A stretch of DNA of 64,000 nt. Origin: Treponema sp. Lineage in GTDB: Bacteria > Spirochaetota > Spirochaetia > Treponematales > Treponemataceae. Every line of letters starts with the position of its first letter. The first letter of the stretch is position 1. The position numbers were made by a program, and so were the translations under genes. The notes under the pieces were generated by a model, which saw nothing but the letters and a program-made list of their open reading frames with translations, was not told the origin of the DNA and ran no database searches. The DNA lies in the NCBI GenBank assembly GCA_016290335.1, contig JAEETM010000002.1:29674-93673 (forward strand). Direction: 5' to 3'. Below, one piece after another: positions 23,902 to 32,758 of the stretch.

Positions 23902-25905
23902 ATGATGAAGAAACTTAGAAGTGTATTTTTACTCACAATATATTTACTGTTTGCCGGAACTTTTTTAAGTGCACAAGAGGCAAATAATCCGGCAAATTAT
24001 AATATTGATTTAAGCAGTTTTGCAAGAAATATTTCTCTTACAGCTGATAATGATGAAGGTGCTTATTCTTGTACCATTAACCTTAAGTTTAAGAAAAATA
24101 TACCTGTAAGGAATGATACACTTACATTTTTCTTAAAGTTTGCTTCTAACTTTTCTTGTGAAAAACTTAATTATGAATTTTTGATTGATGATAAAGTAAT
24201 ATCTTCTGGGGTTATAAATAATACTATTACTAAGGCAAAGTCTTTTGATTCTTCTGTAGTCATACAAATAAAAAATGATATTGGTGAATCAACTATAATT
24301 AAACTCAGTTTTACTGGAATCAGCGAAAAAAAGCCCTGGATTCAATTAAAAGAAGCTAAACTTCCTAAGGAACCAAAGGTTCAAAAAGAACAAAAAACAC
24401 CGAAAGAGCCTAAAGAACCAAAACAAAAAGCTGAGAAAAAATCAAAGAAAGAAACAAAAACTCAAACTGAAGAACCTGAAATAATAGAATCTACTGAAAA
24501 TAGTCAGCCTGAATCCCAGGTTTCAGAAACTTCATCAGAAACAGAATTCGTATCAGAAGCTGAAACTTCATCTGAATCTGAAAAAACAGTTGAAACTTCA
24601 TCGCAATCTGAAACTCAAACAGAAACTCCAACAGTATCAGAAGCCGAAACCTCTGCTGAAAAAAACAAAAAGGGCAGTTTCTCAGCATGGCTTAAATCAT
24701 TATTCTCTAAGAAAAACAAAAAGCTTCCAAAGGAAGTTCAAACTTATGTAGAAACCCTGGAAACAAATCAAAACAGTCTGTTTATCAATTCAATGAATAA
24801 AAAGAAAAAGCTTTCACAACTGACCGGGCCGTTTAATACAAACGAACAGGTTATTCTTGTGTGGATATATAAGGAATTGCCGGAAAATACAAAATATGCA
24901 GTTTCAAATAATGATAAATATATTACAGACTCCCCTTCAGTATTCTTTGCAGACAGTTATAAAGAAGTTACTGAATATATAACTGTTCACGGAATGGAAG
25001 AAGCTTTTAAGAAGTATTTCAGTGCTAATACAGAGAAAAAAGAAGAACCTGTATTAAAAATTGAAAATAAAGAACCAGAAAAAACAGAAATACTAGAATC
25101 TGTAGTTGAAGAATCAAAACAGGAGCCGGAACCAGAACCAGTAATTGAGGAAACTCCTTTCTTTGAACTTCCACTTAATAACGATTCAAACTCTAATTAT
25201 TCAAGCTACAAAAAGGAATACCTTCAGGATTACGCACCAAAGAAAAAGCTTGAACTTCCAAAAGAATCAATTTCGGAAAAAACAATTGATAATCCTGATG
25301 AATCAGACAGCTTTGGCCGCACCCTTTTGATGAAAGCCGCCCAAAACGGTAATAACTGGGAAATTAAATCCCTGCTTGCGTCCGGAGCAGATGTAAACCT
25401 TAAAGATAATGACGGCTGGACTGCGTTAATGTATGCAATCCGTTATCAGCAGAATATTTCAATAGTTGAAACACTCATAAATGCCGGAGCCAAAATCAAA
25501 GTTAAGAATAAGTATGATTTATCTCCACTTATTCTTGCAGCCTCTTACAACGGAAACCCTGAAATTACAAAAAAGATTCTTTCGTATTATTCAGTTTCCG
25601 AAAAAGAAGTCTTACAGGCATTTGTTTTAATGTTATCAGATAATTCTTCATCTGATTTTGCCAAGCTTGCAAAGATTGAAGAGTTCCTGTACAAATCTAT
25701 ACCATTGAACACCTTCTACAATGGAAAAACACCGCTTATGTATGCAGCCCAGTATTCAGATTCAACAAAGATTTTGAACTGCCTTATGGAAGCCGGCGCC
25801 ATAACTTCAATACGTTCAACAGAAGGCAAAACAGCCTTTGATTATGCACAGGAAAACAAGCTTCTTGAACACGATGACTGTTACTGGGCACTCAACAGGA
25901 AATAG
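23902..25905 (+). CDS. Exported ankyrin-repeat protein with charged low-complexity middle
   Basis: A 667-residue protein. The signal peptide (MMKKLRSVFLLTIYLLFAGTFLSA) is followed by a beta-rich domain to about 150. A Lys/Glu/Pro/Ser/Thr-rich low-complexity stretch (about 155-260) comes next, then a small conserved-looking domain (270-380), another acidic linker, and ankyrin repeats from about 470: GRTLLMKAAQNGN, GWTALMYAIRYQQN, DLSPLILAASYNGN and GKTPLMYAAQYSDS. Likely periplasmic or envelope protein for protein-protein contacts. Starts at 23902 or 23905 are both possible (GGAAAA is close upstream); TTG 23893 is less likely. It stops 5 bases before rsmD, so the two may be co-transcribed. Confidence 0.7.
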   Translation: MMKKLRSVFLLTIYLLFAGTFLSAQEANNPANYNIDLSSFARNISLTADNDEGAYSCTINLKFKKNIPVRNDTLTFFLKFASNFSCEKLNYEFLIDDKVISSGVINNTITKAKSFDSSVVIQIKNDIGESTIIKLSFTGISEKKPWIQLKEAKLPKEPKVQKEQKTPKEPKEPKQKAEKKSKKETKTQTEEPEIIESTENSQPESQVSETSSETEFVSEAETSSESEKTVETSSQSETQTETPTVSEAETSAEKNKKGSFSAWLKSLFSKKNKKLPKEVQTYVETLETNQNSLFINSMNKKKKLSQLTGPFNTNEQVILVWIYKELPENTKYAVSNNDKYITDSPSVFFADSYKEVTEYITVHGMEEAFKKYFSANTEKKEEPVLKIENKEPEKTEILESVVEESKQEPEPEPVIEETPFFELPLNNDSNSNYSSYKKEYLQDYAPKKKLELPKESISEKTIDNPDESDSFGRTLLMKAAQNGNNWEIKSLLASGADVNLKDNDGWTALMYAIRYQQNISIVETLINAGAKIKVKNKYDLSPLILAASYNGNPEITKKILSYYSVSEKEVLQAFVLMLSDNSSSDFAKLAKIEEFLYKSIPLNTFYNGKTPLMYAAQYSDSTKILNCLMEAGAITSIRSTEGKTAFDYAQENKLLEHDDCYWALNRK

Positions 25906-25910
25906 TTTTT

Positions 25911-26483
25911 ATGAGAATTACAGGCGGAACTTTAAAAGGTAGAATTATAAAATGTCCTGACGGCATAATAAGACCAGCAATGGACAGAATGCGCGAATCA
26001 GTTTTTTCAATTCTTGGCGATTTATCGGGCAAATCCTTTTTAGATTTATTCTCCGGTTCAGGAACAATAGCAATAGAAGCCGTTTCCAGAGGTGCAGCCC
26101 ATGTAGAACTGTGCGAAAAGGACAAAATTAAGGTAAATACTGTACTGGAAAACGTTGCAATAACAGAATCAGACTGTAATGTAAAAATACAATGCCACTT
26201 TATGCCCGTGGAATACTTTATCAAACGCTGCAAAACCAGCTTCGATTACATTTTTTTTGATCCGCCCTTCCCTTACAAGTTTCATGAACAGCTTGTTGAA
26301 CAGGCAGATAAAAATGGTCTGTTAAATAAAACAGGCACCATTTTAGTTCATCGCCCGGAAGAACACAAAATGCCTGACAAAATCGGCAATCTTATCCGTT
26401 CAGACCAGCGTGTTTATGGCCGCTCAATTGTAGATTTCTATACATATCCGGCAGAAACAACCAAAACAGCGGACGGAAAATAA
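25911..26483 (+). CDS. rsmD: 16S rRNA (guanine-N2)-methyltransferase RsmD
   Basis: A 190-residue protein. MRITGGTLKGRIIKCPDG with RPAMDRMRESVFSIL is the RsmD N-terminus. FLDLFSGSGTIAIEAVSRGA binds SAM, and DPPFPYK near residue 116 is the N2-guanine methyltransferase motif. It methylates G966 (E. coli numbering) of 16S rRNA. The start follows the ankyrin gene by 5 bases, with AGGAAA inside that gene's last codons as ribosome-binding site. Confidence 0.92.
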   Translation: MRITGGTLKGRIIKCPDGIIRPAMDRMRESVFSILGDLSGKSFLDLFSGSGTIAIEAVSRGAAHVELCEKDKIKVNTVLENVAITESDCNVKIQCHFMPVEYFIKRCKTSFDYIFFDPPFPYKFHEQLVEQADKNGLLNKTGTILVHRPEEHKMPDKIGNLIRSDQRVYGRSIVDFYTYPAETTKTADGK

Positions 26484-26487
26484 GTAT

Positions 26488-26515
26488 TTGACATATATAA
26501 ATATTATGTTATTAT
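26488..26515 (+). promoter_or_regulatory. Promoter before the small TPR-partner gene
   Basis: Perfect TTGACA (26488-26493), 16-base spacer, TATTAT (26510-26515). A second possible -10, TAGTAT (26522-26527), lies 6 bases before the ATG at 26534. No Shine-Dalgarno sequence is visible. Confidence 0.55.
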
Positions 26516-26533
26516 AAATAATAGTATAAAAAT

Positions 26534-26893
26534 ATGAATAGTAAAATGCAGGCAGAAGAAAAATTAAAAAATGCTTTATCTAACAAGGTGATTCCAGATG
26601 GATTCATCAAAGTAACAGATAACCCCGTCCAGGGGCTGACTTCCGAGCAAAAAGTAATTTTGAATCGCAAGGCAAATGCTATGTTCAATGCAGGAAACAT
26701 TGAAGATGCCCGTCGTATTTTTATCACTACAGGTTATTCAGATGGTCTTACCAGAGTCGGTGACTATTACATGAATAAAAATGAAGGGTTAAAGGCATTG
26801 AAAGCCTACTATCTCGCTCATAATAAGCGTGATGCAGAACCAATCTATGAATCTTTAGCTCAGATAATTTCGACTCTATTACAAGAACAATAA
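26534..26893 (+). CDS. Small helical protein preceding a TPR gene, unknown function
   Basis: A 119-residue, mostly helical cytoplasmic protein. LNRKANAMFNAGNIEDARRIF and GLTRVGDYYMNKNEGLKALKAYYLAHN look like one or two degenerate TPR-type helix pairs, which fits the full TPR protein encoded 24 bases downstream. No catalytic motif is seen. The gene pair may form a complex (inference). Confidence 0.6.
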   Translation: MNSKMQAEEKLKNALSNKVIPDGFIKVTDNPVQGLTSEQKVILNRKANAMFNAGNIEDARRIFITTGYSDGLTRVGDYYMNKNEGLKALKAYYLAHNKRDAEPIYESLAQIISTLLQEQ

Positions 26894-26917
26894 ATAAAGG
26901 GAGATTTAAAAAAAGCT

Positions 26918-28072
26918 ATGGAAAATAATTATTCACAGCAGCAGGATATTTTTGAACAGCAGGATATTGGTTTATCAGCAGACACAATTACCGATAGCAA
27001 TGAAAAAATTACTGAACTTTCAAAAAAAGGTTATCAGCTTCTTAAAGAAAATGATACAGAAGGAGCACGTGCAGCATTTATGTCAATCCTCGATATAGAG
27101 GAAAACAATAATTATGCTCTCGTTGGTCTTGGTGATATTGCAAGAAAACAGAATGATTTTAACGAAGCAATAGCTTATTACAACCGCTGTCTTTCATACT
27201 ATCCTTCAAACAATTATGCATTATTCGGTCTGGCAGACTGCTACAAGGCCCTCAATCAGTTCTCAAAGGCTATTGATATCTGGCAGCAGTATCTTATGCA
27301 TGATGATAAAAACATTACAGTTATCACACGCGTTGCCGATGCATACCGCAAAACAAAAGACTTCAAAAAATCAAAGGAGCTTTATCTTAAAGTTCTTGAT
27401 ATGGAAAAGGATAATCCTTACGCCTTAATCGGTCTTGGACACCTCAGCTACGATTTTAAAGAATATAAGGATGCCCTTTATTACTGGACAAGGATTTACG
27501 ACCTTAATCAGGATAACTCAGATATCCGTGTTCTTACTGCAATCGGTAACTGCCACAGAAAGCTCAAGACTTTTGAAAAAGGTACATACTACTTTGAAAA
27601 AGCACTTTACCGTGACCCTAAAAACTTCTATGCACTTTTCGGTCTTGCCGACTGTTACCGTGGAATGGGCCAGCAGATTAAATCAATTGAATACTGGAAC
27701 AAGATTCTCGAAATAGACCCTCGAAACAAAGTAATTCTGACTCGTGCCGGCGATGCCTATAGAACAACAGGCAATTACGAAGAAGCTGTAATTTATTACA
27801 ACAAAGCTCTTGAAATTGACTTTGATATTTATGCCGCAATCGGTCTTGCTTTAGTCTGCAAGTGTCAGGGAAAAACTGATGAAGCTATTACACGCTTCAA
27901 AACCCTCATTCAGAATGATCCAAGGAACTCCCGTCTTTACGTTGATTTAGCCGAATGCTACATCCAGTGCAACAAAACAGACGAAGCAATCAAAATCCTT
28001 GAAAACTTCATCAAGAATGACGGTAAAAATATGCAGATTAAAAATCTCTTAGAGAGAATTAAACGGCATTAA
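26918..28072 (+). CDS. TPR-repeat protein
   Basis: A 384-residue protein made of about ten tetratricopeptide units from residue 30 to the end. Examples are NNYALVGLGDIARKQNDFNEA, NNYALFGLADCYKALNQFSKA, NPYALIGLGHLSYDFKEYKDA and NFYALFGLADCYRGMGQQIKS. The repeated xYALxGLxD phrasing shows recent internal duplication. No signal peptide, so cytoplasmic; a scaffold role is likely. GGGAG about 14 bases before the ATG could be the ribosome-binding site. Confidence 0.82.
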   Translation: MENNYSQQQDIFEQQDIGLSADTITDSNEKITELSKKGYQLLKENDTEGARAAFMSILDIEENNNYALVGLGDIARKQNDFNEAIAYYNRCLSYYPSNNYALFGLADCYKALNQFSKAIDIWQQYLMHDDKNITVITRVADAYRKTKDFKKSKELYLKVLDMEKDNPYALIGLGHLSYDFKEYKDALYYWTRIYDLNQDNSDIRVLTAIGNCHRKLKTFEKGTYYFEKALYRDPKNFYALFGLADCYRGMGQQIKSIEYWNKILEIDPRNKVILTRAGDAYRTTGNYEEAVIYYNKALEIDFDIYAAIGLALVCKCQGKTDEAITRFKTLIQNDPRNSRLYVDLAECYIQCNKTDEAIKILENFIKNDGKNMQIKNLLERIKRH

Positions 28073-28156
28073 TCATATTCCATATTTTTTCATATTATGT
28101 TATACTTTCCACCAAAATATTTTTAAAATTGGTATAAATATTTTATAGGAGCAAGT

Positions 28157-28951
28157 ATGACATATTCGTATTTCCCAGGCTGCACGCTCAAAAACAAGGC
28201 AATTGACCTTGATAAGTATGCGCGCATTTCTGCGGAAGCATTAGGATTCACACTTGAAGAAATCCCTGACTGGCAGTGTTGTGGCGGCGAATACCCAATG
28301 GGTAAAGATGAAATTGCTACAAAACTTTCTTCTGTACGAGCTTTGGCAAGTGCAAAAGATGCCGGTCATGAATTGGTAACCCTTTGTTCTGCATGCTACA
28401 ACGTTATCAAACAGGTAAACAACGATGTTCTTACAGACGAAACGGTTGACTTTAAGGTGAACACTTATCTTAAACAGGATGAGATTGAGTATCATGGAGA
28501 AACAAAAGTCCTTCATTATCTGGAAATACTCCGTGATGTTGTTGGTTGGGACAAGGTAAAAGCTGCTGTTAAAAAGCCTTTTACAGGAAAGAAAATCGGT
28601 GCTTATTACGGTTGTCTTCTTCTCCGTCCGGGCAAAGTACTTCAGTTAGATGACCCGGAAAATCCAAAAATCATTGAAGATTTTATTAAAGCAATTGGTG
28701 GTACTCCAGTAATCTATTCACAGAGAAATGAATGCTGCGGTGCTTACACAATGTTCGAAGATGAATCAATCCCTAAAAAACGCGCAGATAAAATATTAAG
28801 CAATGCAGAAGATATGGGAGCAGACTTCTTAGTTACTTCCTGTCCTTTGTGCCGCTATAACCTCATTAAAAACAAGGGTGAATCAAAGCTTGATGTTATT
28901 TATTTCACAGAACTTCTTGCAGAAGCTCTCGGTCTTAAGGAGGATAAATAA
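28157..28951 (+). CDS. hdrB: Heterodisulfide reductase subunit B-like (HdrB)
   Basis: A 264-residue protein with two CCG domains. The first runs FPGCTLKNK...WQCCGGEY (near 40) to LCSACYN (near 80). The second runs YYGCLLLRPG...NECCGAYTM (near 192) to SCPLCRYN. In HdrB these cysteines bind two non-cubane [4Fe-4S] clusters where a disulfide is reduced. A Treponema is not expected to use CoM-S-S-CoB, so the disulfide partner is unknown. ATAGGAGCAAGT precedes the ATG. First gene of a seven-gene operon; the stop overlaps hdrC by one base. Confidence 0.9.
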   Translation: MTYSYFPGCTLKNKAIDLDKYARISAEALGFTLEEIPDWQCCGGEYPMGKDEIATKLSSVRALASAKDAGHELVTLCSACYNVIKQVNNDVLTDETVDFKVNTYLKQDEIEYHGETKVLHYLEILRDVVGWDKVKAAVKKPFTGKKIGAYYGCLLLRPGKVLQLDDPENPKIIEDFIKAIGGTPVIYSQRNECCGAYTMFEDESIPKKRADKILSNAEDMGADFLVTSCPLCRYNLIKNKGESKLDVIYFTELLAEALGLKEDK

Positions 28952-29346
28952 TGCTTGCTAAAGAAATTGAACAAGTTAAAGAAGAGATTCTGCTCAAATC
29001 CGGCGTAAACCCTAAAAAATGTATGGTTTGCGGTAAATGCTCAGGCACTTGTCCAAACTACGATGCAATGGAATATCATCCACATCAGTTTGTACAGATG
29101 GTAGAAAATGGCGAGATTGAAAAGCTTCTCAATACAAAATCAATTTATGCCTGTTTAAGCTGCTTTGCCTGTCTTGAACGCTGTCCACGTCAGGTTGAGC
29201 CTGCTAAATTGATTGATGCTGTACGTCAGGTTGTAGAAGGAACTCGCGGACCTCACCGTCTGGATCCTGTACAGGTTCCTGAACATTTGGATGCTGATAT
29301 GCCTCAGCAGGCTATAGTAAGTGCTTTCAGAAAGTACAAGAAATAA
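28951..29346 (+). CDS. hdrC: Heterodisulfide reductase subunit C-like (HdrC)
   Basis: A 131-residue ferredoxin-like protein with CMVCGKCSGTCPNY (near 24) and CLSCFACLERCPRQVEP (near 69), two [4Fe-4S] sites. HdrC carries electrons from HdrA to HdrB. Start codon overlaps the hdrB stop (TAATG), with AAGGAGG just before, so translation is coupled. Confidence 0.9.
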   Translation: MLAKEIEQVKEEILLKSGVNPKKCMVCGKCSGTCPNYDAMEYHPHQFVQMVENGEIEKLLNTKSIYACLSCFACLERCPRQVEPAKLIDAVRQVVEGTRGPHRLDPVQVPEHLDADMPQQAIVSAFRKYKK

Positions 29347-29361
29347 GGAGTGACATAGAAA

Positions 29362-31374
29362 ATGGAAAGAATTGGTGTATTTGTATGTCACTGTGGTACT
29401 AACATTGCCGGCACAGTTGACGTAGAAAAAGTAACAGATGAACTTGCTAAAGTACCTGGTGTAGTTTATTCAACCCACTATACTTACATGTGTTCATCTG
29501 CCGGTCAGAAAATGATTGAAGACCATATCAAAGACGACAAGCTTACAGGTGTTGTTCTTTGTTCCTGCTCTCCACGTATGCACGAAAAAACCTTCCGTTC
29601 ATGTGCAGAAAGAGCTGGTCTTAACGGTTATAAAGTAGAAATTGCAAATATCCGTGAACAGACCTCCTGGGTTTGTAAAGATATTGAAGAAGGAACTAAA
29701 AAGGCAATCGCACTTGGAAAAGCTGCAATTGCAAAAACAATGCTCAACACACCTTTAATTGAAGGTGAAACCCCAATGACAAAAAGAGCTTTGGTTATTG
29801 GTGGTGGTATTGCCGGAATTACAGCCGCACTCGATATTGCAGATGCAGGCTTCCCGGTTGACATTGTAGAAAAGGATTACACAGTAGGCGGTAAGATGGC
29901 TAAGCTTGATAAAACCTTCCCTACTCTTGACTGTGCTTCCTGTATCGTTACTCCAAAAATGACAGAAGTTAGCCAGAATCCTAACATCCGCATCTTATCT
30001 TATTCAGAAGTAACAGCTGTAAAAGGTTATATTGGTAACTTCGAAGTAGATATTAAACGTCATCCACGCTTTGTTGACGAAGAAAAATGTACAGGTTGTG
30101 GTGCATGTATTGAAAAGTGTCCTAACAAAAAGGTTCCAAATGCCTTCAACCTTAATCTTGATAACTGCAAGGCAATTAACATTCCTTTTGCACAGGCTGT
30201 ACCAAAAGTTGCTGCAATCAATCCTACATACTGTCTTCACATGAAGGCTATGGAAAAAGGCAACGACAAGGTTTGTGGATTCTGTGAAAAAGCCTGTACC
30301 GCTGGTGCAATTGACTTTCATCAGAAAGAAACAACCCTTACAGAAAAATATGGTGCAATCATCGTAGCAACAGGTTATAACCCAATCAGCCTTGAAAAGT
30401 TTGATGAGTATGCCTATAACCAGAGCAAAGATGTAGTTTCATCACTTGAGTTTGAAAGACTCTGTAACGCTTCTGGTCCAACAAATGGTCATCTTCTCCG
30501 CCCTTCAGATGGAAAAGAACCAAAGAACATTGTATTCATTCAGTGTGTTGGAAGCCGCTGTTCAGCAGATGCAACAAAAGGACACGAATACTGTTCAAAA
30601 ATCTGCTGTATGTATACCGCTAAGCACGCTATCCTTACACGAGACCATTATCCAGATACAAACATTACCGTATTCTATATTGATGTTCGAACACCTGGTA
30701 AAAACTTCGATGAGTTCTATCGCCGAGCAGTTGAACAGTATGGTGTTCACTACATTAAAGGTATGGTTGGTAAAGTTACTCCACAGGCAGATGGTACACT
30801 CGATGTTCAGGGAAGCGATTTGATTCTGAACAAACAGGTTCACATTAAAGCCGATATGGTTGTTCTTGCAGCATCAATCGAAGCAGATAAATCTGCACGA
30901 CCACTTGCTACAATGCTTACAACTTCAATGGATAACAACGACTTCTTCCTTGAAGCACATGCAAAGCTTAGACCTGTAGAATCACCTACAGCCGGTATTT
31001 TCCTTGCAGGCTGCTGTCAGGGACCAAAAGATATTCCTGAAACTGTAGCTCAGTCTTCTGGTGCTGCAGCAAAAGCAATCTGTCTTCTTGTTAAAGATAA
31101 GCTCAAGAACAATCCTTGTACAGCTAATCCTAATGAAAATATGTGTAATGGTTGTGGACAGTGTGCTAACGTTTGTCCTTACGGAGCTATTTCTTATGTT
31201 GATAAAGACTTCCGTGGTCCTAACAGAACAACAATTACACGCCATGTTTCACAGGTTAATACAGCTATGTGTCATGGTTGTGGTGCATGTACAGTTGCCT
31301 GTCCTTCTGGTGCTATGGATTTACTTGGATTTACGAATAAACAAATATTAGCGGAGGTAGATGCATGTCTGTAG
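29362..31374 (+). CDS. hdrA: Heterodisulfide reductase subunit A-like (HdrA), bifurcating flavoprotein
   Basis: A 670-residue protein. It has an N-terminal Cys-rich domain (CHCGTNIAG near 10, LCSCSPRMHEKTF near 75), then an FAD-binding thioredoxin-reductase-like fold (VIGGGIAGITAALDIAD near 146). An inserted ferredoxin domain carries CTGCGACIEKCP near 243 and CGFCEKACTAGAI near 310. Two C-terminal clusters follow, CNGCGQCANVCPYGAI near 594 and CHGCGACTVACPSGAM near 636. In HdrA the FAD splits electron pairs between a high-potential acceptor and ferredoxin. The fused C-terminal clusters mean the protein itself can serve ferredoxin. AAGGAGTGAC precedes the ATG. Confidence 0.92.
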   Translation: MERIGVFVCHCGTNIAGTVDVEKVTDELAKVPGVVYSTHYTYMCSSAGQKMIEDHIKDDKLTGVVLCSCSPRMHEKTFRSCAERAGLNGYKVEIANIREQTSWVCKDIEEGTKKAIALGKAAIAKTMLNTPLIEGETPMTKRALVIGGGIAGITAALDIADAGFPVDIVEKDYTVGGKMAKLDKTFPTLDCASCIVTPKMTEVSQNPNIRILSYSEVTAVKGYIGNFEVDIKRHPRFVDEEKCTGCGACIEKCPNKKVPNAFNLNLDNCKAINIPFAQAVPKVAAINPTYCLHMKAMEKGNDKVCGFCEKACTAGAIDFHQKETTLTEKYGAIIVATGYNPISLEKFDEYAYNQSKDVVSSLEFERLCNASGPTNGHLLRPSDGKEPKNIVFIQCVGSRCSADATKGHEYCSKICCMYTAKHAILTRDHYPDTNITVFYIDVRTPGKNFDEFYRRAVEQYGVHYIKGMVGKVTPQADGTLDVQGSDLILNKQVHIKADMVVLAASIEADKSARPLATMLTTSMDNNDFFLEAHAKLRPVESPTAGIFLAGCCQGPKDIPETVAQSSGAAAKAICLLVKDKLKNNPCTANPNENMCNGCGQCANVCPYGAISYVDKDFRGPNRTTITRHVSQVNTAMCHGCGACTVACPSGAMDLLGFTNKQILAEVDACL

Positions 31375-31817
31375 AAACAAATGCTTCTAAAGAATGGACA
31401 CCAAAAATCGTTGCTTTCTGCTGTAACTGGTGTTCATATGCAGGTGCAGACCTGGCTGGAAACAACCGTCTGGAATATCCTGCAAACGTAAAAATTGTAC
31501 GAATCCCATGCTCTTGCCGCTTGAATCCTTTGTTTATTTTGCGCGCATTCCAGCGTGGTGCTGATGGTGTAATTTTGTGCGGTTGTCATCCTGGTGACTG
31601 TCACTATTCAACAGGTAACTATTTTGCCCGCCGTCGTATGACACTTCTTTTCAGTATGCTTGATTATCTTGGAATTGAGCGTGGAAGAACCAGAGTTGAA
31701 TGGTGTTCTGCTGCAGAAGGTGTACGCTTTGCCGGAATTATGAACAGTTTTGTAAAGCAGATTACAGAGCTTGGTGAATGTAAAAAGCTGGAGGATGTAA
31801 GATGCAAGAACAATTAA
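31365..31817 (+). CDS. flxD: MvhD/FlxD-like [2Fe-2S] subunit
   Basis: A 150-residue protein: FCCNWCSYAGADLAG near 19-30, RIPCSCRLNP near 45, LCGCHPGDCHYSTGN near 68. These cysteines are the hallmark of MvhD/FlxD, which hands electrons from a hydrogenase or NADH module to HdrA. No hydrogenase genes are nearby; a FlxA-like NAD(P)H module closes the operon instead. It overlaps hdrA by 10 bases and the next gene by 16. Confidence 0.87.
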   Translation: MSVETNASKEWTPKIVAFCCNWCSYAGADLAGNNRLEYPANVKIVRIPCSCRLNPLFILRAFQRGADGVILCGCHPGDCHYSTGNYFARRRMTLLFSMLDYLGIERGRTRVEWCSAAEGVRFAGIMNSFVKQITELGECKKLEDVRCKNN

Positions 31818-32758
31818 TTAAACGTGCAAAAGAACTCCTTGCAGAAGGAAAAGTACAGAAGGTTGTAGGCTGGAAAAAAGGTCTTTTTGATGAAGATATT
31901 ACACCAGCTGTATTTACAAGTGCCGAAGAACTTGATAAAGATTTTGTATTCAATAAATACTGTGCTGCCAATCTTTCTAAATATCTTGTAAAGATTACTC
32001 GCGAAATTGAAATAAAGAAATCTACAACAAGAATGAATAATACAATGGCTAAACAGCGCGACCCTAATGCCGCTGAAGCTCCAATTCCTAGCGAAGTTGT
32101 GCTTGTTTTCCTTAAGCCAAATGACACTTATTCATTCACACAGCTTTTAAAAGAAAACCGCATTACACGCTCTGATGTTTATGCAATCGGAGTTCCATGT
32201 CAGGATACACTTGAAGGCGGCGAACCTTGCGTAAACTGCCAGAACAAAAAGCCTGTTTCCTGCGATGAGCTTATTGGTGTAGAAGCAGAAGCTCCTGCAG
32301 TTGAATCAAACAGAATGGAAATGGTAGAAAAGCTTGAAGCAATGACAGCAGAAGAACGCTATGCTTTCTGGCAGAATGAGTTCAGCCGCTGTATCCGCTG
32401 TAATGCCTGCCGAAACATCTGCCCAGCTTGTACCTGCGAAAAATGTGTTTTCGACAACAACGCTCTTTATACATCACAGAAGGTTGCTGAAACTTCATTT
32501 GAAGAGAGCCTTTTCCACATAATCAGAGCCTGGCACGTTGCCGGACGCTGTACAGACTGTGGAGAATGTTCAAGAGTTTGTCCTCAGGGCATTCCACTTC
32601 ATCTTCTTAACCGCAAGTTCATTAAAGATATTAATGAGATTTACGGACCTTATCAGGCTGGAGCAGATATGGAAACAAAACCTGCTATGCTCACTTTTAA
32701 GGAAGAAGATCCTGAAACCTCTATTATCAGTGACCGCCAGGAAGGAGGAAATGAATAA
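31802..32758 (+). CDS. Fe-S protein of the Hdr-Flx operon (FlxC/FlxB-type)
   Basis: A 318-residue cytoplasmic protein. The N-terminal half includes AIGVPCQDTLEGGEPCVNCQNKKPVSC near 137-160. The C-terminal half holds two [4Fe-4S] motifs, CIRCNACRNICPACTC near 197 and CTDCGECSRVCPQGIP near 249. This arrangement fits one of the two intermediate electron carriers (FlxB, FlxC) of NADH-linked Hdr complexes; I cannot tell which. It overlaps the flanking genes, so it is expected to be made in step with them. Confidence 0.72.
   Translation: MQEQLIKRAKELLAEGKVQKVVGWKKGLFDEDITPAVFTSAEELDKDFVFNKYCAANLSKYLVKITREIEIKKSTTRMNNTMAKQRDPNAAEAPIPSEVVLVFLKPNDTYSFTQLLKENRITRSDVYAIGVPCQDTLEGGEPCVNCQNKKPVSCDELIGVEAEAPAVESNRMEMVEKLEAMTAEERYAFWQNEFSRCIRCNACRNICPACTCEKCVFDNNALYTSQKVAETSFEESLFHIIRAWHVAGRCTDCGECSRVCPQGIPLHLLNRKFIKDINEIYGPYQAGADMETKPAMLTFKEEDPETSIISDRQEGGNE

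Noticed and set aside
28073..28156. Possible Rex-type redox operator before hdrB
   Set aside because: CCAAAATATTTTTAAAATTGG is only loosely symmetric and does not match the Rex consensus well enough to claim.
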